Shown here piece by piece: positions 17,972 to 25,560 of a stretch of 64,000 nt of DNA. Positions within the stretch are counted from its first letter, which is position 1. Each line of letters opens with the position of its first letter. Origin of the DNA: LMUY01 sp965199165 (lineage in GTDB: Bacteria; Pseudomonadota; Alphaproteobacteria; Acetobacterales; Acetobacteraceae); the NCBI GenBank assembly GCA_965199165.1, contig OZ240681.1, forward strand, positions 4,712,001 to 4,776,000, written 5' to 3'. The position numbers and the translations under genes are program-made. The notes under the pieces are model-generated. The model worked only from the letters and a program-made list of their open reading frames with translations. It searched no databases and was not told where the DNA came from.

Positions 17972-18433
17972 ATGACGCTTCGCCTCCGGTCGCCTCTTTG
18001 GGCAGTGGCCTGCCTGCTGCTCGCCGCGCCCGCGGCAAGCCGCGTCGCGGCGCAGCCGGCCCCAGCCGCCGCATCGACGGCCATGCCTGCCAACCGCAGC
18101 GCAGCCATCGAGCGACGGATCACCGACCTGCACGCCCGGCTGAAGATCACCCCGGCGGAGCAGAAGCCGTTCGACGACTTCGCCCAGGTGATGCGCGACA
18201 ATGCCCAGCGCATGGCGGGGCTGGTGCAGAAGCGGCAGGCCTCCTTCACCGCGGGGAACGCGGTGGAGCAGATGCAGAGCTACAGCGAGATGGCGCAGGC
18301 GCATGCCGAAGACATGCAGCACCTGACGACGGCCTTCTCCGCGTTGTACGACGCGCTGTCGCCCGACCAGAAGAAGGCAGCGGATTCGAGCTTCCGCCAG
18401 TTCGCCAATGCACATCGGGGGGCCGCGAGCTGA
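17972..18433 (+). CDS. Spy/CpxP-like periplasmic LTxxQ-motif protein
   Basis: 153 aa. The signal peptide covers about residues 1-27 (RSPLWAVACLLLAAPAASRVAAQ). The mature protein is almost wholly helical, with an LKITPAEQKPFDDF segment that resembles the LTxxQ repeat of Spy and CpxP periplasmic stress chaperones. A second similar segment is LSPDQKKAADSSF near the C-terminus. The ATG at 17972 has AGGA nine bases upstream; the frame is open further upstream, but the signal peptide fixes the start. It is divergent from pdxY and 92 bases ahead of rpmE. A chaperone or envelope-stress role is inferred from the family. Confidence 0.75.
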   Translation: MTLRLRSPLWAVACLLLAAPAASRVAAQPAPAAASTAMPANRSAAIERRITDLHARLKITPAEQKPFDDFAQVMRDNAQRMAGLVQKRQASFTAGNAVEQMQSYSEMAQAHAEDMQHLTTAFSALYDALSPDQKKAADSSFRQFANAHRGAAS

Positions 18434-18525
18434 GGCCGATGTTGCCGCGAGGGTGACCGGGCCGTATAGCGGCTGCATCGCCCCGCCGGTCGGCATCGGC
18501 ACGGGCCATCCAGGAGCAGCACGCC

Positions 18526-18750
18526 ATGAAGTCCGGCATCCATCCCGACTACCACGACATCAAGATCATCATGACCGACGGGACGGAGTTCAACACCCGA
18601 TCCACCATGGGCAAGGCTGGTGATACGTTGCGGCTCGACATCGACCCCAAGTCTCACCCAGCCTGGACCGGCGTGCAGCGCATGATGGACACGGGCGGGC
18701 AGGTCGCCAAGTTCAACAAGCGGTTTGCCGGGCTGGGCAGCCGGAAGTAG
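18526..18750 (+). CDS. rpmE: 50S ribosomal protein L31
   Basis: 74-aa L31 of the zinc-free (C-minus) type. The N-terminal KSGIHPDYHDIKIIMTDGTE and the central DIDPKSHPAWTG motif are diagnostic. The CxxC zinc ligands of the C-plus paralogue are absent. It is expressed as a short unit ending in a strong terminator 22 bases after the stop. Confidence 0.96.
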   Translation: MKSGIHPDYHDIKIIMTDGTEFNTRSTMGKAGDTLRLDIDPKSHPAWTGVQRMMDTGGQVAKFNKRFAGLGSRK

Positions 18751-18772
18751 ATTTAATCACAGCTGCTTGAGT

Positions 18773-18816
18773 GAGAAGGCCGCTCTTGAAAACAGGGGCG
18801 GCCTTCTCCTATTCTT
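18773..18816 (+). terminator. Rho-independent terminator of rpmE
   Basis: A perfect 11-bp stem (GAGAAGGCCGC at 18773-18783, complement at 18798-18808) with a 14-base loop is followed by CTATTCTTT. The T-rich tail is imperfect, but the stem is very stable. The loop and tail also contain the candidate heat-shock promoter of hsp20. Confidence 0.85.
18785..18814 (+). promoter_or_regulatory. Candidate RpoH (sigma-32)-type promoter of hsp20
   Basis: CTTGAA at 18785-18790 matches the sigma-32 -35 element. CCTATTC at 18808-18814 resembles the alphaproteobacterial -10 (CYTATNT) with one mismatch, and the spacer is 17 bases. The predicted start near 18821 would give a leader of about 95 bases before hsp20. 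The -35 lies in the loop and the -10 on the 3' edge of the rpmE terminator. This is inferred from consensus only. Confidence 0.55.
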
Positions 18817-18840
18817 TGGCTGTTCGCAGTGCCCGACAGG

Positions 18841-18915
18841 GGCTGCGGAGCCTCGACTGGGCCGGCTCATATTCGGGCGGCCTGCATCGACCTTGCTTCT
18901 TCAGGAGGTTTTGTA
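18841..18915 (+). promoter_or_regulatory. ROSE-like RNA thermometer in the hsp20 leader
   Basis: The Shine-Dalgarno AGGAGG (18903-18908) can pair with CCTTGCT (18891-18897). U18897-A18903 closes a five-base loop, then C18896-G18904, a bulged G18895, U18894-G18905, U18893-A18906, C18892-G18907 and C18891-G18908. This is the arrangement that defines ROSE elements (UUGCU opposite AGGA with an unpaired G). Two further upstream hairpins are possible: 18841-18852, and GGCCG/CGGCC at 18860-18882. ROSE elements melt on heat shock and free the ribosome binding site of small heat-shock genes in alphaproteobacteria. Confidence 0.7.
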
Positions 18916-19383
18916 ATGTTGGATTTCTCTCCGCTTTTCCGCACCGCCATCGGCTTCGACCGCATGGCTCGCCTGATGGACTCCGCGCAGGAGGCGACTG
19001 CTGCGCCGACCTATCCGCCCTACAACATCGCCAAGACCGGTGAGGACAGCTACCGGCTCACCATGGCGGTCGCCGGGTTTGGCGAGGGCGATCTCGACCT
19101 GACCGTCAAGGAGAACCAGCTGGTCGTCTCCGGCAAGCTGACGGACGACGCAGCGGGTGAGCTGCTGTATCGCGGCATCGCCGGACGTGCGTTCGAGCGT
19201 CGGTTCGCGCTGGCCGACCACATCGTGGTCGAGGGTGCCGACCTCCGCAACGGCCTGTTGCACGTGGCGCTGAAGCGCGTCGTTCCAGAGGCGCTGAAGC
19301 CTCGGCGCATCGTCATCGACGGTGCCGGCTCCTCCCAGCCGACCATCGCCAATGACAGCAACGGCGTCTCACGCGCGGCGTGA
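18916..19383 (+). CDS. Small heat-shock protein, Hsp20/IbpA family
   Basis: 155 aa. The N-terminus (LDFSPLFRTAIGFDRMARLMD) and the alpha-crystallin domain (about residues 35-130, starting YPPYNIAKTGEDSYRLTMAVAGF) match the alphaproteobacterial IbpA class. The domain includes LVVSGKL and RGIAGRAFERRFALADHI, and ends LLHVALKRVVPEALKPRRI. It forms oligomers that hold unfolding proteins during heat stress. AGGAGG sits seven bases before the ATG and is predicted to be sequestered by the ROSE-like hairpin. A strong terminator follows, so it is monocistronic. Confidence 0.95.
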   Translation: MLDFSPLFRTAIGFDRMARLMDSAQEATAAPTYPPYNIAKTGEDSYRLTMAVAGFGEGDLDLTVKENQLVVSGKLTDDAAGELLYRGIAGRAFERRFALADHIVVEGADLRNGLLHVALKRVVPEALKPRRIVIDGAGSSQPTIANDSNGVSRAA

Positions 19384-19408
19384 CGGCGACGGCCACGGCA
19401 TGACTGGG

Positions 19409-19437
19409 GAGGGGGTTGGGCGACCAACCCCCTCTTT
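19409..19437 (+). terminator. Rho-independent terminator of hsp20
   Basis: A perfect 11-bp stem (GAGGGGGTTGG at 19409-19419, complement at 19424-19434) with a GCGA tetraloop is followed by TTT. On the opposite strand it also lies just beyond the end of the convergent DUF1192 gene. Confidence 0.88.
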
Positions 19438-19446
19438 CGTTACGGC

Positions 19447-19629
19447 CTAAGTGCGGAAGAAGCTGTCGGCGACGCCGCGATGGTCCTGCTTGCGGGCAAT
19501 GGCGGCTTCGGCACGGCTGATCTCAGCGCGGAGTTCCGCGATATAGTCGTGCAGTTCCGCGACTCCGAGGGGTTCGAGCGGCAGCGTCACGACCCGGCGC
19601 TGTCTACCGGGCTCCTCCTCGTCCCACAT
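19447..19629 (-). CDS. DUF1192 family protein
   Basis: 60 aa, a typical length. The recognisable core is LGVAELHDYIAELRAEISRA, followed by the conserved end ARKQDHRGVADSFFRT. It is predicted to be one long amphipathic helix, probably coiled-coil. The family is widespread in alphaproteobacteria and has no assigned function. The gene is divergent from trcR, with 144 bases between the starts. Confidence 0.85.
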   Translation of the reverse strand: MWDEEEPGRQRRVVTLPLEPLGVAELHDYIAELRAEISRAEAAIARKQDHRGVADSFFRT

Positions 19630-19675
19630 GTCGCTCTACCCTCCGACGATATGGCGGAAGGTGCCGCAACGTCCC

Positions 19676-19705
19676 TTGACCGGCAAGGTTGCCCCGCCCC
19701 ATATC
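19676..19705 (+). promoter_or_regulatory. Possible sigma-70-type promoter of trcR
   Basis: TTGACC (19676-19681) and CATATC (19700-19705) are separated by 18 bases, about 70 bases upstream of the trcR start. The -35 is good and the -10 is poor (3 of 6). A GACTC sequence at 19731-19735 fits the GANTC recognition site of the alphaproteobacterial CcrM methylase and lies in the leader. Both are suggestions from consensus only. Confidence 0.3.
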
Positions 19706-19773
19706 GACCCCTGTATGGGCTGATGGCCGCGACTCCGTGTTGGACCCGCCGCGCCGCGGCCGGAGAACGACCC

Positions 19774-20352
19774 ATGAGCCTGCCCTTGATGCCGAAAGCC
19801 ACCGCTGTGTGGCTGATCGACAAGACCGCGCTGACCTTCACCCAAATCGCCGAGTTCTGCGGGATGCACCCGCTCGAGGTCCAGGCGATCGCGGACGGCG
19901 AGGTGGCGCAAGGCATCGTCGGATACGACCCGGTGGCGAACAACCAGGTGACCGCGGCGGAGATCACCCGGTGCGAGGCGGACGACACCCTGCGGCTGAA
20001 ACTGCTGCCGCCCGCCAACCCGTTGCCCAAGAAGGGCCGGGGCGCGCGCTACACCCCTGTGGCCAAGCGCAACGACCGGCCGGACGCGATCGCATTCGTG
20101 TTGCGCAACTTCCCCCAGTTGTCCGAGGCGCAGGTGGTCAAGCTGCTTGGCACGACCAAGGACACCATCCAGAAGGTTCGGGAGCGTAGCCATTGGAACA
20201 GCACGAACATCAAGCCGCGCGACCCGGTCATTCTCGGCCTGTGCACCCAGACCGACCTGAACGCCATGGTCAGCGCAGCCAATGACCGGCTGACCCGCGA
20301 AGGCAAAGCCGTCCCCGCACCCATGCGGATGGACACCGACGAGGCTGCATAG
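19774..20352 (+). CDS. trcR: Cell-cycle transcriptional regulator TrcR (DUF1013)
   Basis: 192-aa protein matching the alphaproteobacterial DUF1013/TrcR family over its full length: SLPLMPKATAVWLIDKTALTF at the start, then FCGMHPLEV, GIVGYDPVANNQVT, ARYTPVAKRNDRPDAI, LLGTTKDTIQKVRERSHWN and IKPRDPVILGLCTQ. It has two helix-turn-helix-like segments (about residues 17-40 and 115-140). It is named as a cell-cycle transcriptional regulator. The frame is open 98 codons upstream, but ATG 19774 has GGAG eight bases before it and matches the family N-terminus. A hairpin follows the stop. Confidence 0.92.
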   Translation: MSLPLMPKATAVWLIDKTALTFTQIAEFCGMHPLEVQAIADGEVAQGIVGYDPVANNQVTAAEITRCEADDTLRLKLLPPANPLPKKGRGARYTPVAKRNDRPDAIAFVLRNFPQLSEAQVVKLLGTTKDTIQKVRERSHWNSTNIKPRDPVILGLCTQTDLNAMVSAANDRLTREGKAVPAPMRMDTDEAA

Positions 20353-20367
20353 CCGCCAGGCTGTGAC

Positions 20368-20393
20368 CGCCCCCTCCCGACCGAGAGAGGGCG
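20368..20393. terminator. Hairpin between convergent trcR and DUF465 gene
   Basis: CGCCC at 20368-20372 pairs with GGGCG at 20389-20393. After one mismatch, three more pairs enclose an eight-base loop. There is no T-run. It sits 15 bases after the trcR stop and 7 bases beyond the opposing DUF465 stop, so it may act as a bidirectional terminator. Confidence 0.45.
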
Positions 20394-20400
20394 TCCAACA

Positions 20401-20571
20401 TCAGGCGCTGGTGCTGAGGCGCTCCATTTCGTCCTTCAGCCTCAGCTTCTGGCCCTTCAGTCGCACCAGCGCGTCCTGGTCGGGCCGCGGGCGATGGTCT
20501 TCCTCCGAAACCTTGGCGTCCAGCGCGGTGTGACGCTCCTTCAAGCTGTCGATGCGGGATTGCAGGCTCAT
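20401..20571 (-). CDS. DUF465 (YdcH-like) small protein
   Basis: 56 aa on the minus strand. It opens MSLQSRIDSLKERHTALDA and continues with LVRLKGQKLRLKDEMERL. This is the YdcH/DUF465 pattern of two helices with a conserved LK-K-LxLKDEM core. GGAGG lies four bases upstream of the ATG. It is one of two DUF465 genes facing away from each other with 146 bases between the starts. Function is unknown; the family is small, helical and cytoplasmic. Confidence 0.85.
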   Translation of the reverse strand: MSLQSRIDSLKERHTALDAKVSEEDHRPRPDQDALVRLKGQKLRLKDEMERLSTSA

Positions 20572-20717
20572 AGGTCCTCCATCTGGTAAGGGAGCACGGC
20601 GGCGCGGACCGCGCCACCGGGCAGCCTAATCCACGCGCGCAGCCGAAAGCCAGTTTTACCAGCCCCGCCGCAGCGCAGCGCGTGGTCAGATAGTCTTGAT
20701 CGTGGTAGGCCGTCACC

Positions 20718-20918
20718 ATGCTGACGGACCGGGATTCCCTTTTGCGCAAGCTGCACGAACTGCGCAGCGAACACCGGGATCTCGACACCGTCATCGCGCG
20801 CCTAGCCGATGGTGGGCTGGACCAGCTGCAGCTCCAGCGCCTGAAGAAGCGCAAGTTGCTGCTGAAGGACGAGGTGGCGTGGTTGGAGAGCCGGCTCATC
20901 CCGGACAACATCGCCTGA
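20718..20918 (+). CDS. DUF465 (YdcH-like) small protein
   Basis: 66 aa, a second DUF465 protein. The hallmarks are LLRKLHELRSEHRDLDTVI and the LQRLKKRKLLLKDEVAWLES core. It is predicted to form a helical hairpin. Its TGA shares a base with the purE start (TGATG), so it is translationally coupled to purEK. That position before purE is a recurring arrangement in alphaproteobacteria. Function is unknown. Confidence 0.88.
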   Translation: MLTDRDSLLRKLHELRSEHRDLDTVIARLADGGLDQLQLQRLKKRKLLLKDEVAWLESRLIPDNIA

Positions 20919-21412
20919 TGCAGCCGCCCCGCGTCGGCGTGATCATGGGCAGCCAATCCGATTGGGCCACCTTGCGCCACGCCGCCGACACGCTCCAATC
21001 GCTCGGGATCCCGCACGAGGCCCGGGTGGTGTCCGCCCATCGCACGCCGGACCGGCTGGCCGACTATGCCAAGCAGGCTGCAAGCCGCGGCTTGGCGGTG
21101 ATCATCGCCGGAGCCGGCGGCGCCGCGCACCTTCCCGGGATGTGCGCCGCCTGGACCACGCTGCCGGTGCTCGGCGTGCCGGTCGAGAGCCATAGCCTCA
21201 AGGGCTTGGACAGCCTGCTCTCCATCGTGCAGATGCCTGCCGGGGTGCCGGTCGGCACCCTGGCGATCGGCCGCGCCGGCGCGGTGAACGCGGCGCTGCT
21301 TGCCGCCGCGATCCTCGCCCTGTCCGATCCCGGGCTCGCCAGCCGGCTGGCCGCGCACCGGTCGGCGCAGACGGCTGCGGTGACCGATCGACCGGCCGAC
21401 CCACCGGGCTGA
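20918..21412 (+). CDS. purE: N5-carboxyaminoimidazole ribonucleotide mutase
   Basis: 164 aa. It converts N5-CAIR to CAIR in purine synthesis. Class I PurE motifs are GVIMGSQSDWATLRHA at the N-terminus, ARVVSAHRTPDRL and IIAGAGGAAHLPGM, which form the octameric active site. The start ATG 20918 overlaps the DUF465 stop. purK begins two bases after the stop, the standard bacterial purEK pair. Confidence 0.97.
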   Translation: MQPPRVGVIMGSQSDWATLRHAADTLQSLGIPHEARVVSAHRTPDRLADYAKQAASRGLAVIIAGAGGAAHLPGMCAAWTTLPVLGVPVESHSLKGLDSLLSIVQMPAGVPVGTLAIGRAGAVNAALLAAAILALSDPGLASRLAAHRSAQTAAVTDRPADPPG

Positions 21413-21414
21413 CG

Positions 21415-22524
21415 ATGGAGGGGGCGCTTCCGCCAAACGCCATCATCGGCATCGTCGGTGGCGGCCAACTCGGGCGCATGTCCGCGATGGCCGCCGCGCG
21501 GCTCGGCTACCGCTGCCATGTCCTAACGCCGGAGGAGGATAGCCCGGCCTCCCAGGTCTCGTCGCGCAGCTTCCTGGGTGATTACGAGGACCCTGCGCTT
21601 CTCCGCGCCTTCGCCCTCTCGGTCGATGTGGTCACCTTCGAGTTCGAGAACGTCAGCGCCGAGGGTCTCGACCTGCTGGCCTCGCTGCGCCCTGTCCGTC
21701 CCTCGCCGAACATCCTCCGGATCAGCCAGGACCGGGTGGTGGAGAAGACCTTCCTCAACGACGCCGGCATTGCCACGGCGGCATGGCTGGAGATCAAGAG
21801 TCGGGCCGCCCTGCACGCGGCGGTTGCCCGGGTCGGCCTTCCGGGCGTGCTGAAGACGACGCGCGGCGGCTATGACGGCAAGGGCCAGGCGATGCTGCGC
21901 AGCGTCGGCGACCTTAACCTCATCTGGGAGGAACTTGAGCCGAAGCCCCTGATCCTGGAAGGTCTCGTCACCTTCGAACGCGAGGTGAGCGTCATCGTGG
22001 CGCGCGGGCTGGATGGCGCGGCTGTGGCGTTCGACCCGGTGGAGAACCGCCACCGCGGCGGCATCCTGGACGTGACGGTGGCGCCTGCGCCGATCCCAGC
22101 CGAAGTGGGTGCCCGCGCCGTCAGCATCGCGTTGCAGGTGGCGGAGGGATTGGACCTTGTCGGCCTACTGGCGGTCGAGATGTTCGTGACTGCGGAGGGC
22201 GTCGTGCTGGTCAACGAGATCGCGCCACGCCCGCATAATTCCGGGCACTGGACCATCGACGCCTGCCCCGCCAGCCAGTTCGAGTTGCATGTCCGCGCCG
22301 TCGCCGGGCTGCCATTGCCGCCGGCGCTCCGCCATTCCGACGCGGTGATGAAGAACCTGATCGGCCCCGAGGAGGCGGCGCAATGGCCCACCATCCTGGC
22401 CACGCCGGGGCTGGTGCCGCACCTCTACGGCAAGACGGAGGCCAGGCCAGGCCGGAAGATGGGACACGTGACCACGCTGTACCCGATCGGGCGCCATGCG
22501 GAGCGGATCGCGGACGGGATTTGA
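21415..22524 (+). CDS. purK: N5-carboxyaminoimidazole ribonucleotide synthase
   Basis: 369-aa ATP-grasp enzyme. It makes N5-CAIR from AIR, bicarbonate and ATP, feeding PurE. Motifs in order are IIGIVGGGQLGRM, VVTFEFENV, the ATP-grasp LKTTRGGYDGKGQ, FEREVSVIVARG, and the metal-binding VNEIAPRPHNSGHWT. Length is typical. The gene lies two bases after purE. Confidence 0.97.
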   Translation: MEGALPPNAIIGIVGGGQLGRMSAMAAARLGYRCHVLTPEEDSPASQVSSRSFLGDYEDPALLRAFALSVDVVTFEFENVSAEGLDLLASLRPVRPSPNILRISQDRVVEKTFLNDAGIATAAWLEIKSRAALHAAVARVGLPGVLKTTRGGYDGKGQAMLRSVGDLNLIWEELEPKPLILEGLVTFEREVSVIVARGLDGAAVAFDPVENRHRGGILDVTVAPAPIPAEVGARAVSIALQVAEGLDLVGLLAVEMFVTAEGVVLVNEIAPRPHNSGHWTIDACPASQFELHVRAVAGLPLPPALRHSDAVMKNLIGPEEAAQWPTILATPGLVPHLYGKTEARPGRKMGHVTTLYPIGRHAERIADGI

Positions 22525-22551
22525 CGCAGCGCCCTCGTCCGCCCTAAACGC

Positions 22552-22572
22552 CCTGCCCCACCTTCGGGCAGG
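22552..22572 (+). promoter_or_regulatory. Hairpin covering the ribosome binding site of the Hsp70-like gene
   Basis: CCTGCCC (22552-22558) is complementary to GGGCAGG (22566-22572) with a seven-base loop. GGCAGG is the only Shine-Dalgarno-like sequence before the GTG at 22579, so the stem would hide it. It could equally be a weak purK terminator, although no T-run follows. Confidence 0.4.
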
Positions 22573-22578
22573 TGCTTC

Positions 22579-23892
22579 GTGACCACCATCCTCGGCATCG
22601 ATTTCGGCACCACCAACAGCGTCGTCGCCGCGCTGGACACCGGGACGGGCGTAGTACGCAATCACCGCTTCGAGGTCGGCGGCGAGTCCCATGACGTGTT
22701 CCGGACCGTGCTGTGCTTCTGGGCGGAACAGTCCGCCGCCGGCAAGCGGGTGCACCATGCCGCCGGCCCGGCCGCCATCGCCGCCTACCTGGACGAGCCG
22801 CTGGACAGCCGCCTGGTCATGTCCATGAAGACCTATTTGGCCAGTCGCAGCTTCACCAGCACCAGCCTGTTCGGCCGTCCGCTGACCCTGGAGCAGCTGA
22901 TCGGCTTGTTCCTGCGGGAGTTGTTCGGCGCGGCGGGCCTGGATCCGGCGGGGCTCGCCATCGTTGCCGGCCGGCCCGTGCGCTTTGCCGGCGAGCAGGC
23001 GGACGATGCGCTCGGGGAAGGTCGGCTTCGCGCGGCCTTCGCGACCGCGGGTTTCCCCAGCATCGACCTGGCGCTGGAGCCGGAGGCCGCCGGATACCGG
23101 TTCACCCGCGCGCTGGACGGCGCCGCGACCGTGCTGGTCGGCGATTTCGGCGGCGGCACCAGCGACTTCTCCGTCCTGCGCTTCGATCCGTCGCGGGGCG
23201 CTCCGGTCATCGCGCTCGGCCGCGCCGGGATCGGCATCGCCGGCGACGTATTCGACGCCCGCATCCTGGACCGGGTGGTGGCACCGTTGCTCGGCAAGGG
23301 CAGCAGCTACAAGCCCTGGGACACGGCGCTCCCGGTGCCCGCCGAATGGTACAGCGCCTTCGCCCGCTGGCACCGCCTGTCGATGATGCGCAGCCCGCGC
23401 ACGATGCGCGAGATCGCCGAGGTCCGGCGCACGGCGGAACACCCGAGCCGGCTGGACCACCTGGTCAGCCTCATCGAGGACGAGCAGGGCTATGCCCTCT
23501 ACCGCGCCGTCTCCGAAGCCAAGGCGGCCCTATCCTCGGCCGACCACGCCATGCTTCACTTCAGCCACGGGGGCTTCACCATCGAACGGAGCATCCAACG
23601 CGCGGAGTTCGACGCGTGGATCGCCGCCGACCTGGCGCGCCTGGACGCCACCATCGGCGAGGCGCTGGCAGCGTCGGGCATGGCGGAGACCGCGATCGAC
23701 CGGGTGTTCCTCACGGGCGGGACGGCCTTCGTGCCGGCGGTGCGGGCGCTGTTCGAGCGTCGGTTCGGCCGCGAACGCGTGTCCGGCGGCGGCGAGTTCG
23801 TCTCCGTCGCGGAGGGGCTGGCGCTGATCGGCGCCGAGCGGCTGGGGCTACTCCGCCCGGGTGCCCAGGAGGGCGCTGCGCAGCTCGGCTGA
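22579..23892 (+). CDS. Hsp70 family protein, YegD-like
   Basis: 437 aa starting at GTG 22579. It contains the actin/Hsp70 ATPase elements: phosphate 1 GIDFGTTNSVVA, phosphate 2 VGDFGGGTSDFSV, and the adenosine motif FLTGGTAFVPAV. It is much shorter than DnaK and lacks the substrate-binding and lid domains, as in E. coli YegD, so it is probably an ATPase of unknown client. The AGP-type residues agree with YegD homologues. Its 3' end overlaps the convergent chalcone-isomerase-like gene by 45 bases. Confidence 0.85.
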   Translation: MTTILGIDFGTTNSVVAALDTGTGVVRNHRFEVGGESHDVFRTVLCFWAEQSAAGKRVHHAAGPAAIAAYLDEPLDSRLVMSMKTYLASRSFTSTSLFGRPLTLEQLIGLFLRELFGAAGLDPAGLAIVAGRPVRFAGEQADDALGEGRLRAAFATAGFPSIDLALEPEAAGYRFTRALDGAATVLVGDFGGGTSDFSVLRFDPSRGAPVIALGRAGIGIAGDVFDARILDRVVAPLLGKGSSYKPWDTALPVPAEWYSAFARWHRLSMMRSPRTMREIAEVRRTAEHPSRLDHLVSLIEDEQGYALYRAVSEAKAALSSADHAMLHFSHGGFTIERSIQRAEFDAWIAADLARLDATIGEALAASGMAETAIDRVFLTGGTAFVPAVRALFERRFGRERVSGGGEFVSVAEGLALIGAERLGLLRPGAQEGAAQLG

Positions 23893-24420
23893 CGGTGGGT
23901 GGTCGCCGATGAACCCGGCGAGGACACGCTCGCCCAGGTCCGTGTTGCTGTAGCTCCCGATGTTGCGGTTATTCGCCAGCACCCGGAAGCCCGTCGCGGT
24001 GAAGATGAAGGTCGACGTGTCCCCGACGGCCACGGCCGGCGCCGCGGCCACCATGCGCTCGAAATCGCCCTCGTCGGCCGGGTTGCAGCCGCCGCTGCCG
24101 CAGTTCGTCTTCTCGCCCTCGCGATACTCCTTCTCGATGTCCGCCTTGGAGCCGGCATGCATGAACTTCAGCATGATGACCCTGGGAGAGGACGACTTGA
24201 GGATTTGCTGCGCGTCATGGCTGGGCGTCGCGAGGTAGAGCCCGGCGACATAGATCTTCACGCTGAAGATGGTCAGCGTGCGGACGCCGATGCCGTTCAG
24301 CCGCAGGGTCTGCCCATCGACGGGGTACGTGTCCGGCAGGGTCATGCCGTCCATCGTGGCCGCACCCGCCTGGGCGGCGAACAGGATCCAGAACGCGACG
24401 GGAAGCAGCGTGCGGAGCAT
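23848..24420 (-). CDS. Secreted chalcone isomerase-like protein
   Basis: 190 aa with a signal peptide (MLRTLLPVAFWILFAAQAGA). The mature part has the chalcone-isomerase-like fold pattern: TYPVDGQTLRLNGIGVRT, FSVKIYVAGLYLATPS, VIMLKFMHAGSKADI, and FIFTATGFRVLANN. The family in bacteria has no known flavonoid activity and may bind fatty acids. Two Cys (CGSGGC) could form a disulfide. It converges on the Hsp70-like gene with a 45-base coding overlap. Confidence 0.8.
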   Translation of the reverse strand: MLRTLLPVAFWILFAAQAGAATMDGMTLPDTYPVDGQTLRLNGIGVRTLTIFSVKIYVAGLYLATPSHDAQQILKSSSPRVIMLKFMHAGSKADIEKEYREGEKTNCGSGGCNPADEGDFERMVAAAPAVAVGDTSTFIFTATGFRVLANNRNIGSYSNTDLGERVLAGFIGDHPPSAELRSALLGTRAE

Positions 24421-24486
24421 CGTGATGTCCTCGACCGGGAGCTTAGGCTTTGCTGTCCGGACACTTAGCAGAATTGGAATGGAGCG

Positions 24487-25449
24487 CTAGCGCACCAGGT
24501 TCGACGGCTCCCGACCGGCAAGCACCGCGTCGATCCCGTCCAGCACCATCGCCCCCATCGCGTCCCGCGTGACGCCCGTGGCACTGCCGAGATGCGGCAG
24601 CAGCACGACGTTCTCCAGCATCGCGTACTCCGGGTGCAGATGCGGCTCGCCCTCGAACACGTCCAGTCCGGCCGCCGCCACATGCCCGCTCCGCAGTGCC
24701 GCGACGAGGGCCGCATCGTGCACCAGCGTGCCGCGCCCGGCATTGGCCACCACCGCGCCCCGTGGAAGCTTGGCGATGCGCTCGGCGTTCAGCCAGTGCA
24801 TGGTGGCCGCGCCGCCTGGCGCGTTGAGCGACAGCAGCTCGCTGGCCGCGAGGAAGCTGTCGTCGTCGTCGTGGAAGATCGCGCCTGCCTCCTGCTCCGG
24901 CGGCAGGCGGACCATGTCGCGGTAATGCACCACCATCGCCAAGCCCCGCGCCAGCTTCGCCAGTTCGCGCCCGATGCGGCCCATGCCGAAGATGCCGAGC
25001 GGCCGCCCGACCACCCCGGCGCCGAGCAGCTGCGTCGGCGCCCATCCCGTCCACGCGCCCCGGCGGATCAGCCGCTCCCCTTCGCCGGCCCGGCGCGCCG
25101 CCGCCAGCAGCAGCAGCAGCGCGCATTCGGCGGTCGCCACGGACAGCACGTCCGGCGTGTTCACCACCGCGATCCCGCGGGCGCGCACCGCATCCATGTC
25201 GAGGTGGTCGAAGCCGACGCTGAACGTGCCGATCACCCGCACGGTGTCGGGCAGCGCCTGGATCACGGCGGCGTCCAGCCGCTCCGCCGGGCAGCACAGG
25301 ATGGCCTGCGCACCCGCGGCCATGGCGATGATGTCGCTGCCCGATCGCGGCACATCGTCCGCATTCAGCCGGGCGTCGTAATCGCGGGCGGCGCGCGCTT
25401 CCACGGTGGGCGGCAGGCGCCGCGTGACGAACAGGATCGGTTTGGACAT
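24487..25449 (-). CDS. D-isomer-specific 2-hydroxyacid dehydrogenase (glyoxylate/hydroxypyruvate reductase type)
   Basis: 320 aa. The NAD(P) motif is GIFGMGRIGRELA. The catalytic triad is visible as Arg in ANAGRGTLVH, Glu in DVFEGEP and His in LLPHLGSAT. GTFSVGFDHLD is typical of the glyoxylate/hydroxypyruvate reductase branch, which reduces glyoxylate or hydroxypyruvate. ATG 25449 is preferred over one nine codons upstream because MSKPILFVTRRLP is the family N-terminus. It is a stand-alone gene. The aminotransferase/hydroxyacid oxidase operon at 48-53 kb would act on related metabolites. Confidence 0.88.
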   Translation of the reverse strand: MSKPILFVTRRLPPTVEARAARDYDARLNADDVPRSGSDIIAMAAGAQAILCCPAERLDAAVIQALPDTVRVIGTFSVGFDHLDMDAVRARGIAVVNTPDVLSVATAECALLLLLAAARRAGEGERLIRRGAWTGWAPTQLLGAGVVGRPLGIFGMGRIGRELAKLARGLAMVVHYRDMVRLPPEQEAGAIFHDDDDSFLAASELLSLNAPGGAATMHWLNAERIAKLPRGAVVANAGRGTLVHDAALVAALRSGHVAAAGLDVFEGEPHLHPEYAMLENVVLLPHLGSATGVTRDAMGAMVLDGIDAVLAGREPSNLVR

Positions 25450-25560
25450 CGTTCCCCAGCCAGGCTGCGACGCCATCTTGGCCGGTGTCGCGGCGTCGCG
25501 CCAGGTGCCGGTTCAGCCGCTTCGCCCGTCATTTCTTGCCGGGCGGGGCCAGGCGGCGGC

